A program made the position numbers and the translations under genes. Below are positions 8,414 to 16,747 of a stretch of 49,077 bases of DNA, one piece after another (the first letter of the stretch is position 1; the number at the start of each line of letters is the position of its first letter). The stretch comes from Streptomyces sp. NRRL F-5122. GTDB taxonomy: Bacteria; Actinomycetota; Actinomycetes; Streptomycetales; Streptomycetaceae. The DNA lies in contig NZ_LMWH01000255.1 in NCBI RefSeq assembly GCF_001507435.1, forward strand, positions 1 through 49,077, in the 5' to 3' direction. Below the pieces are notes generated by a model, which saw only the letters and a program-made list of their open reading frames with translations, made no database searches and was not told the origin of the DNA.

Positions 8414-9181
8414 ATGTCCGCAGACCATTCCGCCTTGACCTTCGCGGGCCACGTGGCCGTCGTGACCGGAGCCGGTTCCGGCATCGGCCGGGCCACGGCG
8501 GTCGCCTTCGCCGAAGCGGGCGCGCAGGTGCTCGGAGTAGGACGGCGCGAGGCACCGCTGAAGGAGACCGCCGCGCTTCACCCCCGCATCGGTGTCCTGG
8601 CGATCGACGTCTGCGGCGAGGGAGCCCCCGCCGAGGTGATCAGGACCGCCGTACGGCGGTGGGGACGCATTGACCACCTGGTCAACAACGCAGGTGCCAC
8701 AGCGGTGATGAGACTCGCCGACACCGACGAGCAGACTGTCACGAACTTGCTCGCCCTGAACGTCGTCGCGCCGAGTCTCCTCGCCCACGCCGCCCTGCCA
8801 CACCTGCGCGAGACCTCCGGCACCATCATCAACCTCTCCAGCACTTACGGGCACCGGCCTATGCCGGGCGGCGCGCACTACGCGGCCACCAAGGCCGCCG
8901 TCGAACAGCTGACCCGCAGCTGGGCGCTGGAATTGGCGGAGGAGGGAGTCCGCGTCAACGCCGTCGCCCCCGGCCCCACCCGCACCGACGTCATGCTGCA
9001 CGCCGGACTCACCCCCGAGACCGCCGACGACATGTACGCCTACGAACGCGACCGTATCCCCACCCACCGCATCGCGAGTCCCGCCGAGATCGCCCATTGG
9101 GTCCTGCGGATGGCCGACCCCGCGGGACGGCACGCCACCGGCCAGGTCGTCACCGTGGACGGCGGCCTGGAACTCATCTGA
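8414..9181 (+). CDS. SDR-family NAD(P)-dependent oxidoreductase
   Basis: 255 residues of classical short-chain dehydrogenase type. The cofactor loop is TGAGSGIGRA near residue 16, NNAG stabilises the central sheet, and the catalytic Ser and YxxxK are in NLSSTYG and HYAATKAAVEQL. The C-terminal VTVDGGLELI ending is typical of the FabG-like branch. ATG 8414 was chosen over GTG 8411 because GAAGGA lies at ideal spacing. It directly follows an ECF41-type sigma factor remnant, and members of the SDR and NmrA groups are frequent targets of such factors. Substrate unknown. Confidence 0.88.
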   Translation: MSADHSALTFAGHVAVVTGAGSGIGRATAVAFAEAGAQVLGVGRREAPLKETAALHPRIGVLAIDVCGEGAPAEVIRTAVRRWGRIDHLVNNAGATAVMRLADTDEQTVTNLLALNVVAPSLLAHAALPHLRETSGTIINLSSTYGHRPMPGGAHYAATKAAVEQLTRSWALELAEEGVRVNAVAPGPTRTDVMLHAGLTPETADDMYAYERDRIPTHRIASPAEIAHWVLRMADPAGRHATGQVVTVDGGLELI

Positions 9182-9230
9182 CAGCGCGTCGGACAGCGAA
9201 GTCGATCAGTGGTACTTCCCACCCCCCTCG

Positions 9231-9257
9231 TGTCACACATCGGGCACCGGACCGGTC
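9231..9257 (+). promoter_or_regulatory. TGTCACA promoter motif, second copy
   Basis: TGTCACA at 9231-9237 followed after 16 bases by GGTC (9254-9257), close to the ECF41 pattern TGTCACA-N16-CGTC. It lies 41-67 bp upstream of the NmrA-like pseudogene start. With the copy at 8334 it suggests that both oxidoreductases belonged to the sigma factor's regulon. Confidence 0.45.
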
Positions 9258-9297
9258 AACCCCTCGACCGACCAGGCGTTGAGGAGGCGGATGCACG

Positions 9298-10045
9298 ATG
9301 AAGGTTGTGGTGTTCGACGACGGAGGACTCATGGGCGTCGAAACCGCCCTTTGGGTCAGTGACCACGGATACGAGGTGGACATCGTCTCGGCACCCGCCG
9401 GGATCGACGCACTCACCCCGGAGGAGGTCGCCGACGCCCTGCACAGCTGTGCGGTGGTGATCGACCTCGTCCGTCAACCGCCCCCCGCTACCGGCGCGTT
9501 CCCCACGGAGAACGGCCCGACCGGTGGCCTCTTGCGCGCCGCGATCGCCGCCGGGGTGCTCCGCGGTCGGCGTGGACCGGGTCCGTGATGACGGTGGTGC
9601 CTTCACCGCGCTGCGCGCCTGGGAAGTCATGATCGAACGCTCGGGCATCCCATGCTCCATCCTGCGCAGCACTCAGTTGTTCGAGGCCGCCGAGGTCATC
9701 GCAGACACGGCCACCGAGGACGGCGCCGTCCGGGTGCCACCGCTGCGCGTGCAGCCGGTGTCCCTGACGGACGTGGCGATGTACCTCGCGCACATCGCGG
9801 TGTCCCGGCCCCTGGGCGGAGCGCGCGAGATCGCCGGCCCCGAACAGTTCGGGCTGGACCGGTTCGTCCGTATCGCCCTCGCGACGGACGCGGACCGCCG
9901 GCCTGTCCTCACGCACGCCCATAGCCCCTTCCTCGGCGCTCGCCCGCGCACATGGGACCTCCTGCCGGGCCCCGGCGCCTTTGTCGCGCAGACCAGTTAC
10001 CTGGAGTGGTTCGTCGGCCGCCCCGTCCCCGAGGTCAGCTCCTGA
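9298..10045 (+). pseudogene. NmrA/SDR-like NAD(P)-binding protein, frameshifted with internal loss
   Basis: ATG 9298 with GAGGAGG upstream. The first frame gives an atypical Rossmann start (KVVVFDDGGLMGVETA) and reads to 9588. Homology then continues in another frame from about 9570 (GVDRVRDDGG, ERSGIPCSILRSTQLFE, QPVSLTDVAMYLAHIAV, ending RPVPEVSS). IRASGIPYTIVRSTQFFEF-type sequence is the hallmark of the NmrA-like epimerase group. The segment between the nucleotide fold and this motif is shorter than expected, so a deletion accompanied the frameshift. It follows a TGTCACA promoter motif. Confidence 0.7.
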
Positions 10046-10088
10046 CCCCGCCCACCCCGAACCCACCCTCGCAGGAAGAGGGCCACGG

Positions 10089-10408
10089 ATGACGACACTG
10101 GACATCGAACTGCTCGGTGCGATGCGCGAACTCGCCGCCGTACCACTGGCGTCAGATACCTCCCCCGGCGGCGGACGGCCCCCGCGCCGCTTCGCCCTGG
10201 AGCTGCACGTCGCGGACGAGCGGACCCGGGAACTGGAGGCCGAACTCCAAATGGCCGCCACGACCGACGGACCACACCTGCGCCTCGCGCGGTCTTCCGT
10301 GGCGACTACGCCCTCCAGGCGGTCTGGCTCGGGGTGACAGTCGACGTCGTCATGGCTGCCGTAGCACTCGTTTTGGGTGTTAGAGCATTCAGCCGGCTCG
10401 ACGCGTGA
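10089..10408 (+). pseudogene. Small ORF fused out of frame to a membrane-segment remnant
   Basis: ATG 10089 opens an 82-residue frame (ending 10337) with no recognised family. From about 10293 a different frame encodes a hydrophobic helix (VTVDVVMAAVALVLGVRAF) ending in SRLDA and a stop at 10406-10408, resembling the last transmembrane helix of an ABC-2 type permease. The two parts may be remnants of one or two genes. Low confidence. Confidence 0.3.
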
Positions 10409-10511
10409 CAGCCACGGCAACTGTGGTTCGTGATCTCGGCAGGTCGTGGGTCATGCGGCCGCGGTGCCACTGTCACGTTGGATTACCGGCGGAATGGACA
10501 CTGGGGTGAGC

Positions 10512-10685
10512 ATGCTGGAGGGGTCGCTGGTGGGGAGGGTGTCGCCGTTGTTCAACGGGCACTGGTACCCGGGCGAGGTGATCTCGCGCTGTGTGGCTGT
10601 ATTTCCGCTTCCCCCTTTCATTCCGTGACGTGAAGGAGCTGATGCCCCAGTCGGCGTGATCGTTGCCTACGAAACGGCGGTACGA
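10512..10685 (+). mobile_element. IS6-family transposase N-terminal remnant
   Basis: The translation SPLFNGHWYPGEVISRCV in one frame, then VWLYFRFPLSFRDVKELM, then GVIVAYET in shifted frames, reproduces the N-terminus of IS6/IS240-type DDE transposases (…GHRYPVEVI..CVWLYFRFPLSFREVEELM...GV.V.YET). At least two frame changes and the lack of the DDE core downstream show a dead fragment. The 10690-10955 stretch holds nothing else I can identify. Confidence 0.65.
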
Positions 10686-10956
10686 GATCTACCAGAGTGC
10701 CGTGCATGGACCCCGGCAAGAACCGTGGCACCGGCCACCGACAGCGGAACTGCTCTCATCGTGGTGGTGCTGTGGGCCGACCGGGAATGCCTGGTTCACA
10801 CGTTGGGACGAGTACGTGGGCCGCGCCCACCGCGTGGACCAGGCACAGCGGTTCCGCCGGCCGGTCACGAGGGGCTCCTGTGGACCCTTCTGCGGGCTCG
10901 ACCGGTGGCCGCGTACGGACCGCCGTCGTGTGAACCCTGGCGGGGAGCAGACGGAC

Positions 10957-10990
10957 CGCGATGGCTGCCGCGTGGGCGGCAGCCATCGTG
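10957..10990 (-). terminator. Strong hairpin after the beta-helix gene
   Basis: CGATGGCTGCCG (10959-10970) pairs perfectly with CGGCAGCCATCG (10977-10988) around a 6-base loop, with one further G-U and one C-G pair outward. It lies 21 bp beyond the stop of the minus-strand beta-helix gene and is a likely terminator for it. Confidence 0.7.
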
Positions 10991-11011
10991 TGTTCTTCGT
11001 GTTCCTCCTCT

Positions 11012-13375
11012 CTATTGAGGGAGGATCTTCGCCAGGGAGAAGTGGTCGATGTTGGCCACTCCGGGGGTGCTGCCGAGGGCTTTGACGTACAGGTCGTGCG
11101 TGCCGCTCGTCGCGGCGATCGTGAAGGTCTGGTCCAGGTAGGTGTCCCAGGCGCCGGTGCTCTCCACGGTGACGGTGCCGATGAGCGGGCCGGTGGTGGA
11201 GTCGACCCGGATCTCGAACGTGCCGCCCGAGTAGGGCTTTTCACTGCCGATGCTCGCGATGAGGAGGTCACGACCGCTGCCGAAGTCGACATCGTCGTAC
11301 CGGACCCAGTCGCCGCCATCGAAGCTGCCGAGCACGGTGCCGGTGCCGGCGGCGTGTGTGCTCACTCCGCTGCCGTCGCTGTACGACTCGGCCTGCACCT
11401 TCGTCGTCCTGGTGACGACACCCGCCTGCCACATCGGCGCGCCGTACTGGTAGGCACCGGCGCTCGGCTGCGGATCGTTGTACCCGTCGGTGGCCGGGGG
11501 CCGTACCAGCGCGTAATCGCGGGCAGGCGAGGACGACTTGAGGGTGAAGTCGTGATCGGCGGGATCGGTGAACTGCGGGCCGGCCGACTGAGGCAGGTTG
11601 TTGGTGGACGACACGCCCTCCATGGTGTCGGCGTCTCCGATGTTGTTGGCCACCTCGGTGTCCGAGTAGGTGCCGCCGAAGAGGCTGACGGACTTGCGGT
11701 CCGTGCCGCTGGTGTTGTTCAGAATACGGTTGCCGGTCGTGCTGCCCCCGTTGGGGTTGATCAGCACGACCCCGTAGGTCGTGCGGTTCCATGCGACGTT
11801 GTCGTAGACGGTGCTGTTGTACGTCGACAGGTCCAGGTAGACGCCGGGCGCCGGGGCACTGGCCGCGAAAAGCGCGGCGTCGTGCAGGTGGTTGTGGTGG
11901 ATGGCCGTCCCCGCGAGATTCACCTGGCAGCAGATGTAGATCGCGCCGACGTCGACGACCAGGTTCCCGTAGTCGGAGAGGTCGTTGTAGGCGATTTCGT
12001 GGCCGGAGGCCGTGGTGCCGGCGACCTTGTTGTCGATGTTGATGTCGCTTCGGCCGCTGTTGATCACGGTGTTGTGCGTGATGGTCTGGTCCCGTCCGAG
12101 CACGTTGATCCCGGCCGCGTAGCTGCCCCGGTAGTCGACCCGGGTGATGAGGTTGTTCGTCACCACGTTGCCGGAGCCGGAGAGCACGACCCCGTTGCCG
12201 GCGCTGTAGTCGATCCGGCTGTTGCTCAGGGTGTTCGACGTACCGCCCAGGAGGATGCCGCTGGTCGTCTCCCCCGCCGTCAGCACGTCGCACGGGTCGG
12301 GCGGTGTGACCTTGCCAGGGTCGGTCTTCAGGTCCATGTAGTGGGAAACGTATGTGGCCTCGATGCCGTCCAGGACATTGTGGGTCGACGTCGAGGAGGT
12401 CCGGACGGTCGCTGCCCTGATACCGATGCCGACCACGGAGACGTAGGAACGTCCCGACAGGTCGACGGCGACGTCGCGCTGTTTGGCCTCGACGGTGTGT
12501 GCGGCCGGGCTGCCGCCGTCCGGCATCCATATGTAGAGGCGGTGCGCGTCCTGGTCGTAGAACCACTGACCGGCGTGGCTGAACGCCTGGAGCTTGCCGG
12601 TGAGGGAGTACAGGTTCCGCTGGTTGGGGCTGAGGCTGACGCAGGCGGTGGACAGACCCGTCGCGGTTACGGAGCCGACACGCGAACCGGTGACCGTGCC
12701 GGTCTGGCTGACGAACCAGTTGTGCGAAGTCAGCCGGGCTCCCTTCCAGTACCCGTCGGGCTGGGTCAGGGCGTCGTCGTACAGCGTGTCGTCGGTGCCT
12801 GCGTCGGCCGAGTTGTACTCGGGCCTGGTCGGGTCGGTGCCGGGGTAGGGCCACTGCGCCTCGCCGAGCATGGTGCCGTCGAGGAAGAGCTGATTGCCGG
12901 GCAGTGAGGGGTCGAGGTCGATGTCGGTCCGGTAGATCTTGCCGGCGGCCGCTGCCACGGCGAAGTCCGAGCCGGTCAGCGTCGGGTCCGCTTGCTGGAG
13001 CTTGGTCACGTCGGAAGGCGTGACGGGGGACCAGCCGGTGACCGGGTCACTGCCTTCGACGACGACGTCTGCACCGGGCGCGGCGCGGTAGGTGATCCGG
13101 GCGGAGGCGGTACCGCTCCGGGCTGGTCTGATGGTCTCCCGGTAGGTACCGGAAGCAATCACACAAGTGTCGCCGGGCAGGGCGGCGGAGGCGCATTCCT
13201 GCACGGTGCGGAAGGGACGGTGCGCGGTTCCGGGGTTCCTGTCGGATCCGGCACTGCTCACATAGCGGGTGGTGTGGGCGGCTGCCTGCGCCGTTGCCGG
13301 AAGGGCGGTCGCCAGCGCGGTCACCACGGTCGCCGCCGTGGTGCCGATGGCCAGTGCGCGATGTCTCCATTGCAT
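11012..13375 (-). CDS. Secreted right-handed beta-helix protein with C-terminal CBM6-like module
   Basis: 787 residues, exported (basic MQWRHR, hydrophobic core, AQA-A cleavage near residue 33). The mature N-terminus RYVSSAGSDRNPGTAHRPFRTVQECA is the typical opening of secreted pectate-lyase-like/right-handed beta-helix proteins. The central 200-600 region shows the repeated Asn-rich turns (TSNTLSNSRIDYSAGNGVV, GSGNVVTNNLITRVDY, TTGNRILNNTSGT). The last 125 residues (QAESYSDGSG, GGDWVRYDDVDFG, GTHDLYVKA, NIDHFSL) are a CBM6/35-like carbohydrate-binding module. The family includes polysaccharide lyases and glycosidases such as GH28, GH110 and GH120; catalytic type is not assignable. An operator-like repeat in its promoter matches that of the sugar-importer operon. 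Confidence 0.85.
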   Translation of the reverse strand: MQWRHRALAIGTTAATVVTALATALPATAQAAAHTTRYVSSAGSDRNPGTAHRPFRTVQECASAALPGDTCVIASGTYRETIRPARSGTASARITYRAAPGADVVVEGSDPVTGWSPVTPSDVTKLQQADPTLTGSDFAVAAAAGKIYRTDIDLDPSLPGNQLFLDGTMLGEAQWPYPGTDPTRPEYNSADAGTDDTLYDDALTQPDGYWKGARLTSHNWFVSQTGTVTGSRVGSVTATGLSTACVSLSPNQRNLYSLTGKLQAFSHAGQWFYDQDAHRLYIWMPDGGSPAAHTVEAKQRDVAVDLSGRSYVSVVGIGIRAATVRTSSTSTHNVLDGIEATYVSHYMDLKTDPGKVTPPDPCDVLTAGETTSGILLGGTSNTLSNSRIDYSAGNGVVLSGSGNVVTNNLITRVDYRGSYAAGINVLGRDQTITHNTVINSGRSDINIDNKVAGTTASGHEIAYNDLSDYGNLVVDVGAIYICCQVNLAGTAIHHNHLHDAALFAASAPAPGVYLDLSTYNSTVYDNVAWNRTTYGVVLINPNGGSTTGNRILNNTSGTDRKSVSLFGGTYSDTEVANNIGDADTMEGVSSTNNLPQSAGPQFTDPADHDFTLKSSSPARDYALVRPPATDGYNDPQPSAGAYQYGAPMWQAGVVTRTTKVQAESYSDGSGVSTHAAGTGTVLGSFDGGDWVRYDDVDFGSGRDLLIASIGSEKPYSGGTFEIRVDSTTGPLIGTVTVESTGAWDTYLDQTFTIAATSGTHDLYVKALGSTPGVANIDHFSLAKILPQ

Positions 13376-13389
13376 GGTCTATCCCATCG

Positions 13390-13414
13390 CCTATCGATAA
13401 TCGCGAGTCGATGG
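13390..13414 (-). promoter_or_regulatory. Operator-like repeat upstream of the beta-helix gene
   Basis: It shares TCGCCTATCGATA (13387-13399) exactly with the importer-operon operator at 14505-14516, followed by a degenerate reverse arm GTCGATGG (13407-13414). It is 15-39 bp upstream of the beta-helix start, in a position to block transcription. It is the probable target of the GntR regulator encoded at 13751-14407. Confidence 0.6.
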
Positions 13415-13750
13415 TCAATATAGGGCCCCGGTGCGGGACCGCGTAAGACACGAGCCGAGAGGTGTGCGGCGCGGGCGTGGTGGCCACGGCCTCGCCTGCG
13501 GCGGAGGGCAGGGCGTTGCGGTCGGGAGTTGCGCAGGCTGCGTGCTCCGGGTGCGCACGGCCGGCCGAGGAGGCGCGCACCCGACGTCATACGAAACGAC
13601 CAGGTGAAGTGCCCCGCAGCGTTGTTCACACGGCTGATCGCCTCCGCTTCACAGCGCACCTCGTGAAAGGGCCGGGGCGGAGGTCAGGAGAGGGCGACAA
13701 GGACGGCTGTCCGTGCAGCAGGGGGTGTCCCGGGGCGGCGCCGCCGGCGT
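13415..13750. other. Intergenic region between beta-helix and gntR genes
   Basis: 336 bp. TCAATATA at 13415-13422 may contribute to the beta-helix promoter. No convincing coding sequence, RNA or repeat was seen in the remainder. Confidence 0.4.
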
Positions 13751-14407
13751 TCAGCCGTGGCCGAGGATGCCGTCGTCCCCGCGTGCGTGTGCCGCGAACG
13801 CGGCGGCGGCACGATCGGCGTCGGCCGACTCGAGCATGTCCAGCAGCACGCCGTGGTGATCCGCCATCTGTGTCCAGTCCCCGGTGAACAGGGGGTCGGA
13901 GACAACACGCAGGGCACGCAGGCTGGGCTCCATCAGGCTCCAGATCCGCGTGAGAAACGGGTTGCCACTGGCTTCGCACAGGGCTCTGTGAAAGCCGATG
14001 TCAGCGTCCCTGAACCGTCCGATGTCGCCCGCGGCGGCGGCTTCCCGCATGGCCCGCACCTGGGAGCTCAGGCCCTCCATGGCTGTGGCGGTGCAGCGCT
14101 CAGCGACCGCGCGGGCAGCGAACTCCTCGATGATGACCCGTACGGCCCGCGCGGCGTCCGCGTCCTGCGAGGACACGTCGGCGACGAAGCTGCCGCGCCG
14201 GGGGACGTGATCGGCCAGGCCCTCGTGGACGAGCCGCTTCACCGCTTCCCGAACCGGAGCCTGGCTCACCCCCAGGTCGCGGGCGATCTCTGCTTCGACG
14301 AGCCGGTCCCCGGCCTTGAGGTCTCCGCCGATGATCAGGCCCCTGACCCGGGTGTACACCTGATCGGACAGCAGTACCCGCGTCAACGGTTCACCGACGC
14401 CCGCCAT
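13751..14407 (-). CDS. GntR-family (FadR/FCD type) transcriptional regulator
   Basis: 218 residues. The N-terminal winged helix spans about 8-77 (QVYTRVRGLIIGGDLKAGDRL, then VSQAPVREAVKRLVHEGL, wing VPRRGSFVADV), the standard GntR signature. Residues 85-210 form the all-helical FCD effector domain, with spaced Asp/His positions that bind metal and sugar acids in relatives (for example RDADIGFHRALCEASGN and DHHGVLLDMLE). Such regulators usually repress sugar-acid catabolism and release DNA on binding a hexuronate or aldonate. It is divergent from the importer operon with operator-like palindromes in between, so it likely controls that operon, itself and the beta-helix gene. Confidence 0.9.
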   Translation of the reverse strand: MAGVGEPLTRVLLSDQVYTRVRGLIIGGDLKAGDRLVEAEIARDLGVSQAPVREAVKRLVHEGLADHVPRRGSFVADVSSQDADAARAVRVIIEEFAARAVAERCTATAMEGLSSQVRAMREAAAAGDIGRFRDADIGFHRALCEASGNPFLTRIWSLMEPSLRALRVVSDPLFTGDWTQMADHHGVLLDMLESADADRAAAAFAAHARGDDGILGHG

Positions 14408-14439
14408 GACAGCCCCCTCGGGTCTCGGAACGTTTTCAC

Positions 14440-14453
14440 ATCGTATCGATGAT
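14440..14453. promoter_or_regulatory. Third ATCGAT-centred operator-like site
   Basis: ATCGTATCGATGAT, an imperfect palindrome around ATCGAT (14445-14450), lies 33-46 bp upstream of the gntR start. It resembles the cores of the sites at 13390 and 14507 and could mediate autoregulation. Confidence 0.4.
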
Positions 14454-14474
14454 CGTGCGTCTGCGATGCAGCTC

Positions 14475-14504
14475 TTGACAACCGTCGAACGAGGATCATC
14501 ATAT
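14475..14504 (+). promoter_or_regulatory. Probable promoter of the sugar-importer operon
   Basis: A perfect -35 TTGACA (14475-14480) is followed 18 bases later by TCATAT (14499-14504) as a weak -10. The large operator palindrome begins three bases after it, so a bound repressor would cover the transcription start. Confidence 0.5.
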
Positions 14505-14506
14505 CG

Positions 14507-14532
14507 CCTATCGATAGACGATAATCGATAGG
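14507..14532. promoter_or_regulatory. Operator-like 26-bp inverted repeat of the importer operon
   Basis: Perfect 9-bp arms CCTATCGAT and ATCGATAGG separated by 8 bp, with an inner perfect palindrome CTATCGATAG (14508-14517). It covers the region between the -10 and the ribosome site (AGGAG 14530-14534). The half-site is repeated at the beta-helix promoter. It is the likely binding site of the adjacent GntR protein. Confidence 0.7.
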
Positions 14533-14541
14533 AGCGGGGAC

Positions 14542-15816
14542 ATGGGCCAAAGAAAATCCATCAACGCTGCGGCCGGCATCCTTCTGGGCCTGAGCCTGAC
14601 GACGGCCTGCGGGGGCGGGGGGTTCGATGGGGACTCGGCCGGCGATCCGGAGTCGGGGGCCACCGGCACCGTACGGATGCTGGTCAACATCACGCCGAAC
14701 CTGACCAGGGCCTACTGGCGAGAGCTGGTTGCTCCCTTCGAGAAGGCCAATCCGGGTATCAAGGTCCAGATCGACTCGCCCACGGCTGCCGACGGCTCCG
14801 TGGACAGCACGCTCCAGCAGCTGCTGGCGGCCGGGAACGCTCCCGACGTCGTGGAGGGATCCCACAGCGACAAGGTGGTTCCGTACCTGCGGGACCTGTC
14901 GAAGCTGAACTGGGCCGCGAACGCACCCATGGCGGACGCACAGCGTCTGGACGGCCACCTGTACGACGTCGCCATCGGACAGCAGGTGCAGTCGCTCGTC
15001 TTCTACAACAAGGAGGCGTTCACCAAGGCGGGTGTCACCGCACCGCCCACCACCATGCGGGAGCTGACGGCAGCGATGGGGAAGCTCAAGGCCTCCGGCT
15101 ACCTGCCCCTGCAGACGGCCGGCGAGTGGGTCACCCAGGCCCAGGTAATAATGCTTTTCGCGCCGACGGTGACCACGGACGATCCGGAGTGGTTCAAGCA
15201 GGCCGCACGAGGCGAACGCTCCCTGAGCACCGACCTGGGCCCGTCCATGAACCTGTACAAATCCTGGCTGGACAAGGGCTACCTCGACAAGCAGGCTCTG
15301 GGTACCAAGTATGCCGAAGCGGAAACCGACTTCCTCTCGGGCAAGGCAGCGATGTACCCCATGGGCTGCTGGTTCGTGGCCGCGGAGGCACAGGCGAAGA
15401 AGGACTTCAAAGTGGGCGTATTTCCCGCGCCCCAGCTGAACGACTCCGCCACGCCGAGACTGTCGGTGACACCGGGAGCGAATTACCGCATCTTCAAGGC
15501 GAGCAACCGCCAGAAAGCCTCGGAGAAACTCGTTCAGTTCCTGACCACCGACCACGCCGCCGTGGCCAGCCAGCTCAAGCAGGACTCCTCGTTCCGCACC
15601 GGCTACCCCTACAAGCTCTCCCCGCTGGCCGACGACGTGCAAAAGCTCCTCGACGACTCCGCGGGCCACCAGGCCATCGTCGGCAGCGGCGCCTACCAGA
15701 TGCCGGCCGGGTTCGAGGCCGAGCAGAACAAGCAGGTGCAGAGCCTGTACACGGGCGGCGACGCGGCCACCGGGCTGAACAAGGTGGACACCTGGCTGAA
15801 GGCGCACACGAGATGA
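14542..15816 (+). CDS. ABC-transporter sugar-binding lipoprotein
   Basis: 424 residues. Lipoprotein signal with lipobox LTTAC (Cys23), then a Gly-rich tether and the extracellular solute-binding protein family 1 fold (GTVRMLVNITPNL, NPGIKVQIDSPTAADGS, LLAAGNAPDVVEG, MYPMGCWFVAAEAQ). It captures an oligosaccharide or sugar outside the cell for the two permeases that follow. ATG start with AGGAG inside the operator. The next gene overlaps by ATGA, so this is the first cistron of a coupled operon that also encodes sugar-oxidising enzymes. The ligand is unknown; context suggests a deoxyhexose-containing saccharide. Confidence 0.92.
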   Translation: MGQRKSINAAAGILLGLSLTTACGGGGFDGDSAGDPESGATGTVRMLVNITPNLTRAYWRELVAPFEKANPGIKVQIDSPTAADGSVDSTLQQLLAAGNAPDVVEGSHSDKVVPYLRDLSKLNWAANAPMADAQRLDGHLYDVAIGQQVQSLVFYNKEAFTKAGVTAPPTTMRELTAAMGKLKASGYLPLQTAGEWVTQAQVIMLFAPTVTTDDPEWFKQAARGERSLSTDLGPSMNLYKSWLDKGYLDKQALGTKYAEAETDFLSGKAAMYPMGCWFVAAEAQAKKDFKVGVFPAPQLNDSATPRLSVTPGANYRIFKASNRQKASEKLVQFLTTDHAAVASQLKQDSSFRTGYPYKLSPLADDVQKLLDDSAGHQAIVGSGAYQMPAGFEAEQNKQVQSLYTGGDAATGLNKVDTWLKAHTR

Positions 15817-16745
15817 GCCTGTCGACCACCGCCCGGCCGGTGCGGGCCCTGCGGGATCTGTTCGCGACCGCACGCGGACGGGACCGCCTGACGGGGCTGG
15901 TCATGACCGTTCCGGCGGTTGTTCTCTTCGCTATCATGATGATCGTGCCGTTGGTGCTGTCGGGTTATCTCAGCCTGACCGACTGGGACGGCTACACGGC
16001 GCACCCTGCGATGGTCGGCCTGGATCACTACCGCAGTCTGCTGCACGACCCGGAGGTGCGCCAGGCGGCCTGGATCACCGGCGTGCTGGCGGTCGTCGGC
16101 ACCATCGCCGTCAACGCCGTGGGCCTCGCACTCGCGCTCGCCATCTCCGCCCCGAGCCGCACGAACACCCTGCTGCGCACCGTGTTCTTCTACCCGTACG
16201 TCATCAGCGCGCTGATCATCGGCTTCCTCTGGTCGGCCCTGCTGTCGACGAACGGGGCCGTCAACAGTGCGCTGCGCGCGGCCGGACATGCCGGCCTGCC
16301 CTTCCTCTCCCAGCCCGGATGGGCACTGGCGAGCCTGATCGGTGTCGTGGTCTGGTCGGGGTTCGGTTTCACCCTGGTGCTGTACATCGCCGGTCTGCAC
16401 ACCGTTCCCGCATCCCTGCTGGAAGCCGCCCGGATCGACGGCGCCGGCCGGAGCCGAATCCTGCGCAGCGTGACCCTCCCGATGATCGCGCCGGTGGTCA
16501 CCGTCAATGTCGTGCTGACCCTGGTTACCCTGCTGCGCTCCTACGATCTGGTGCTCTCGTTGACGGGAGGCGGCCCGGCGGGCAGCACCGAGACGGCCGC
16601 CTACTTGATCCTCGCCCAGTCCTTCCAGGACAACGCCCTGGGGTACGGCTCCGCCCAGTCGATGGTGCTGACGGTGGTGACCGGCATCGCCGCGCTGGCG
16701 ATCACGTTCCTGCGGCGCCGCGCCGACGAGAGAGCGGGGGCGTGA
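15813..16745 (+). CDS. Sugar ABC transporter permease (MalF-like)
   Basis: 310 residues, six predicted membrane helices starting after a basic cytoplasmic lead (first helix LVMTVPAVVLFAIMMIVPLV). The EAA loop that docks the ATPase is at EAARIDGAGRSRILRSVTLP, with the conserved EAA...G pattern. It overlaps the binding-protein gene by four bases and continues into the second permease, so the three are coupled. No ATP-binding subunit is encoded in the locus; Streptomyces importers of this class commonly share the MsiK ATPase encoded elsewhere. Confidence 0.92.
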   Translation: MSLSTTARPVRALRDLFATARGRDRLTGLVMTVPAVVLFAIMMIVPLVLSGYLSLTDWDGYTAHPAMVGLDHYRSLLHDPEVRQAAWITGVLAVVGTIAVNAVGLALALAISAPSRTNTLLRTVFFYPYVISALIIGFLWSALLSTNGAVNSALRAAGHAGLPFLSQPGWALASLIGVVVWSGFGFTLVLYIAGLHTVPASLLEAARIDGAGRSRILRSVTLPMIAPVVTVNVVLTLVTLLRSYDLVLSLTGGGPAGSTETAAYLILAQSFQDNALGYGSAQSMVLTVVTGIAALAITFLRRRADERAGA

Positions 16746-16747
16746 CC

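Noticed and set aside
10690..10955. Continuation of the IS6-type transposase beyond 10685
   Set aside because: Translations in all three plus frames do not match the DDE core. The element appears truncated.
10961..12907. 648-codon open frame on the plus strand opposite the beta-helix gene
   Set aside because: Its translation is low-complexity (V, G, R, D-rich) with no domain, and the opposing frame has a signal peptide, beta-helix and CBM. It is a GC-driven antisense shadow.
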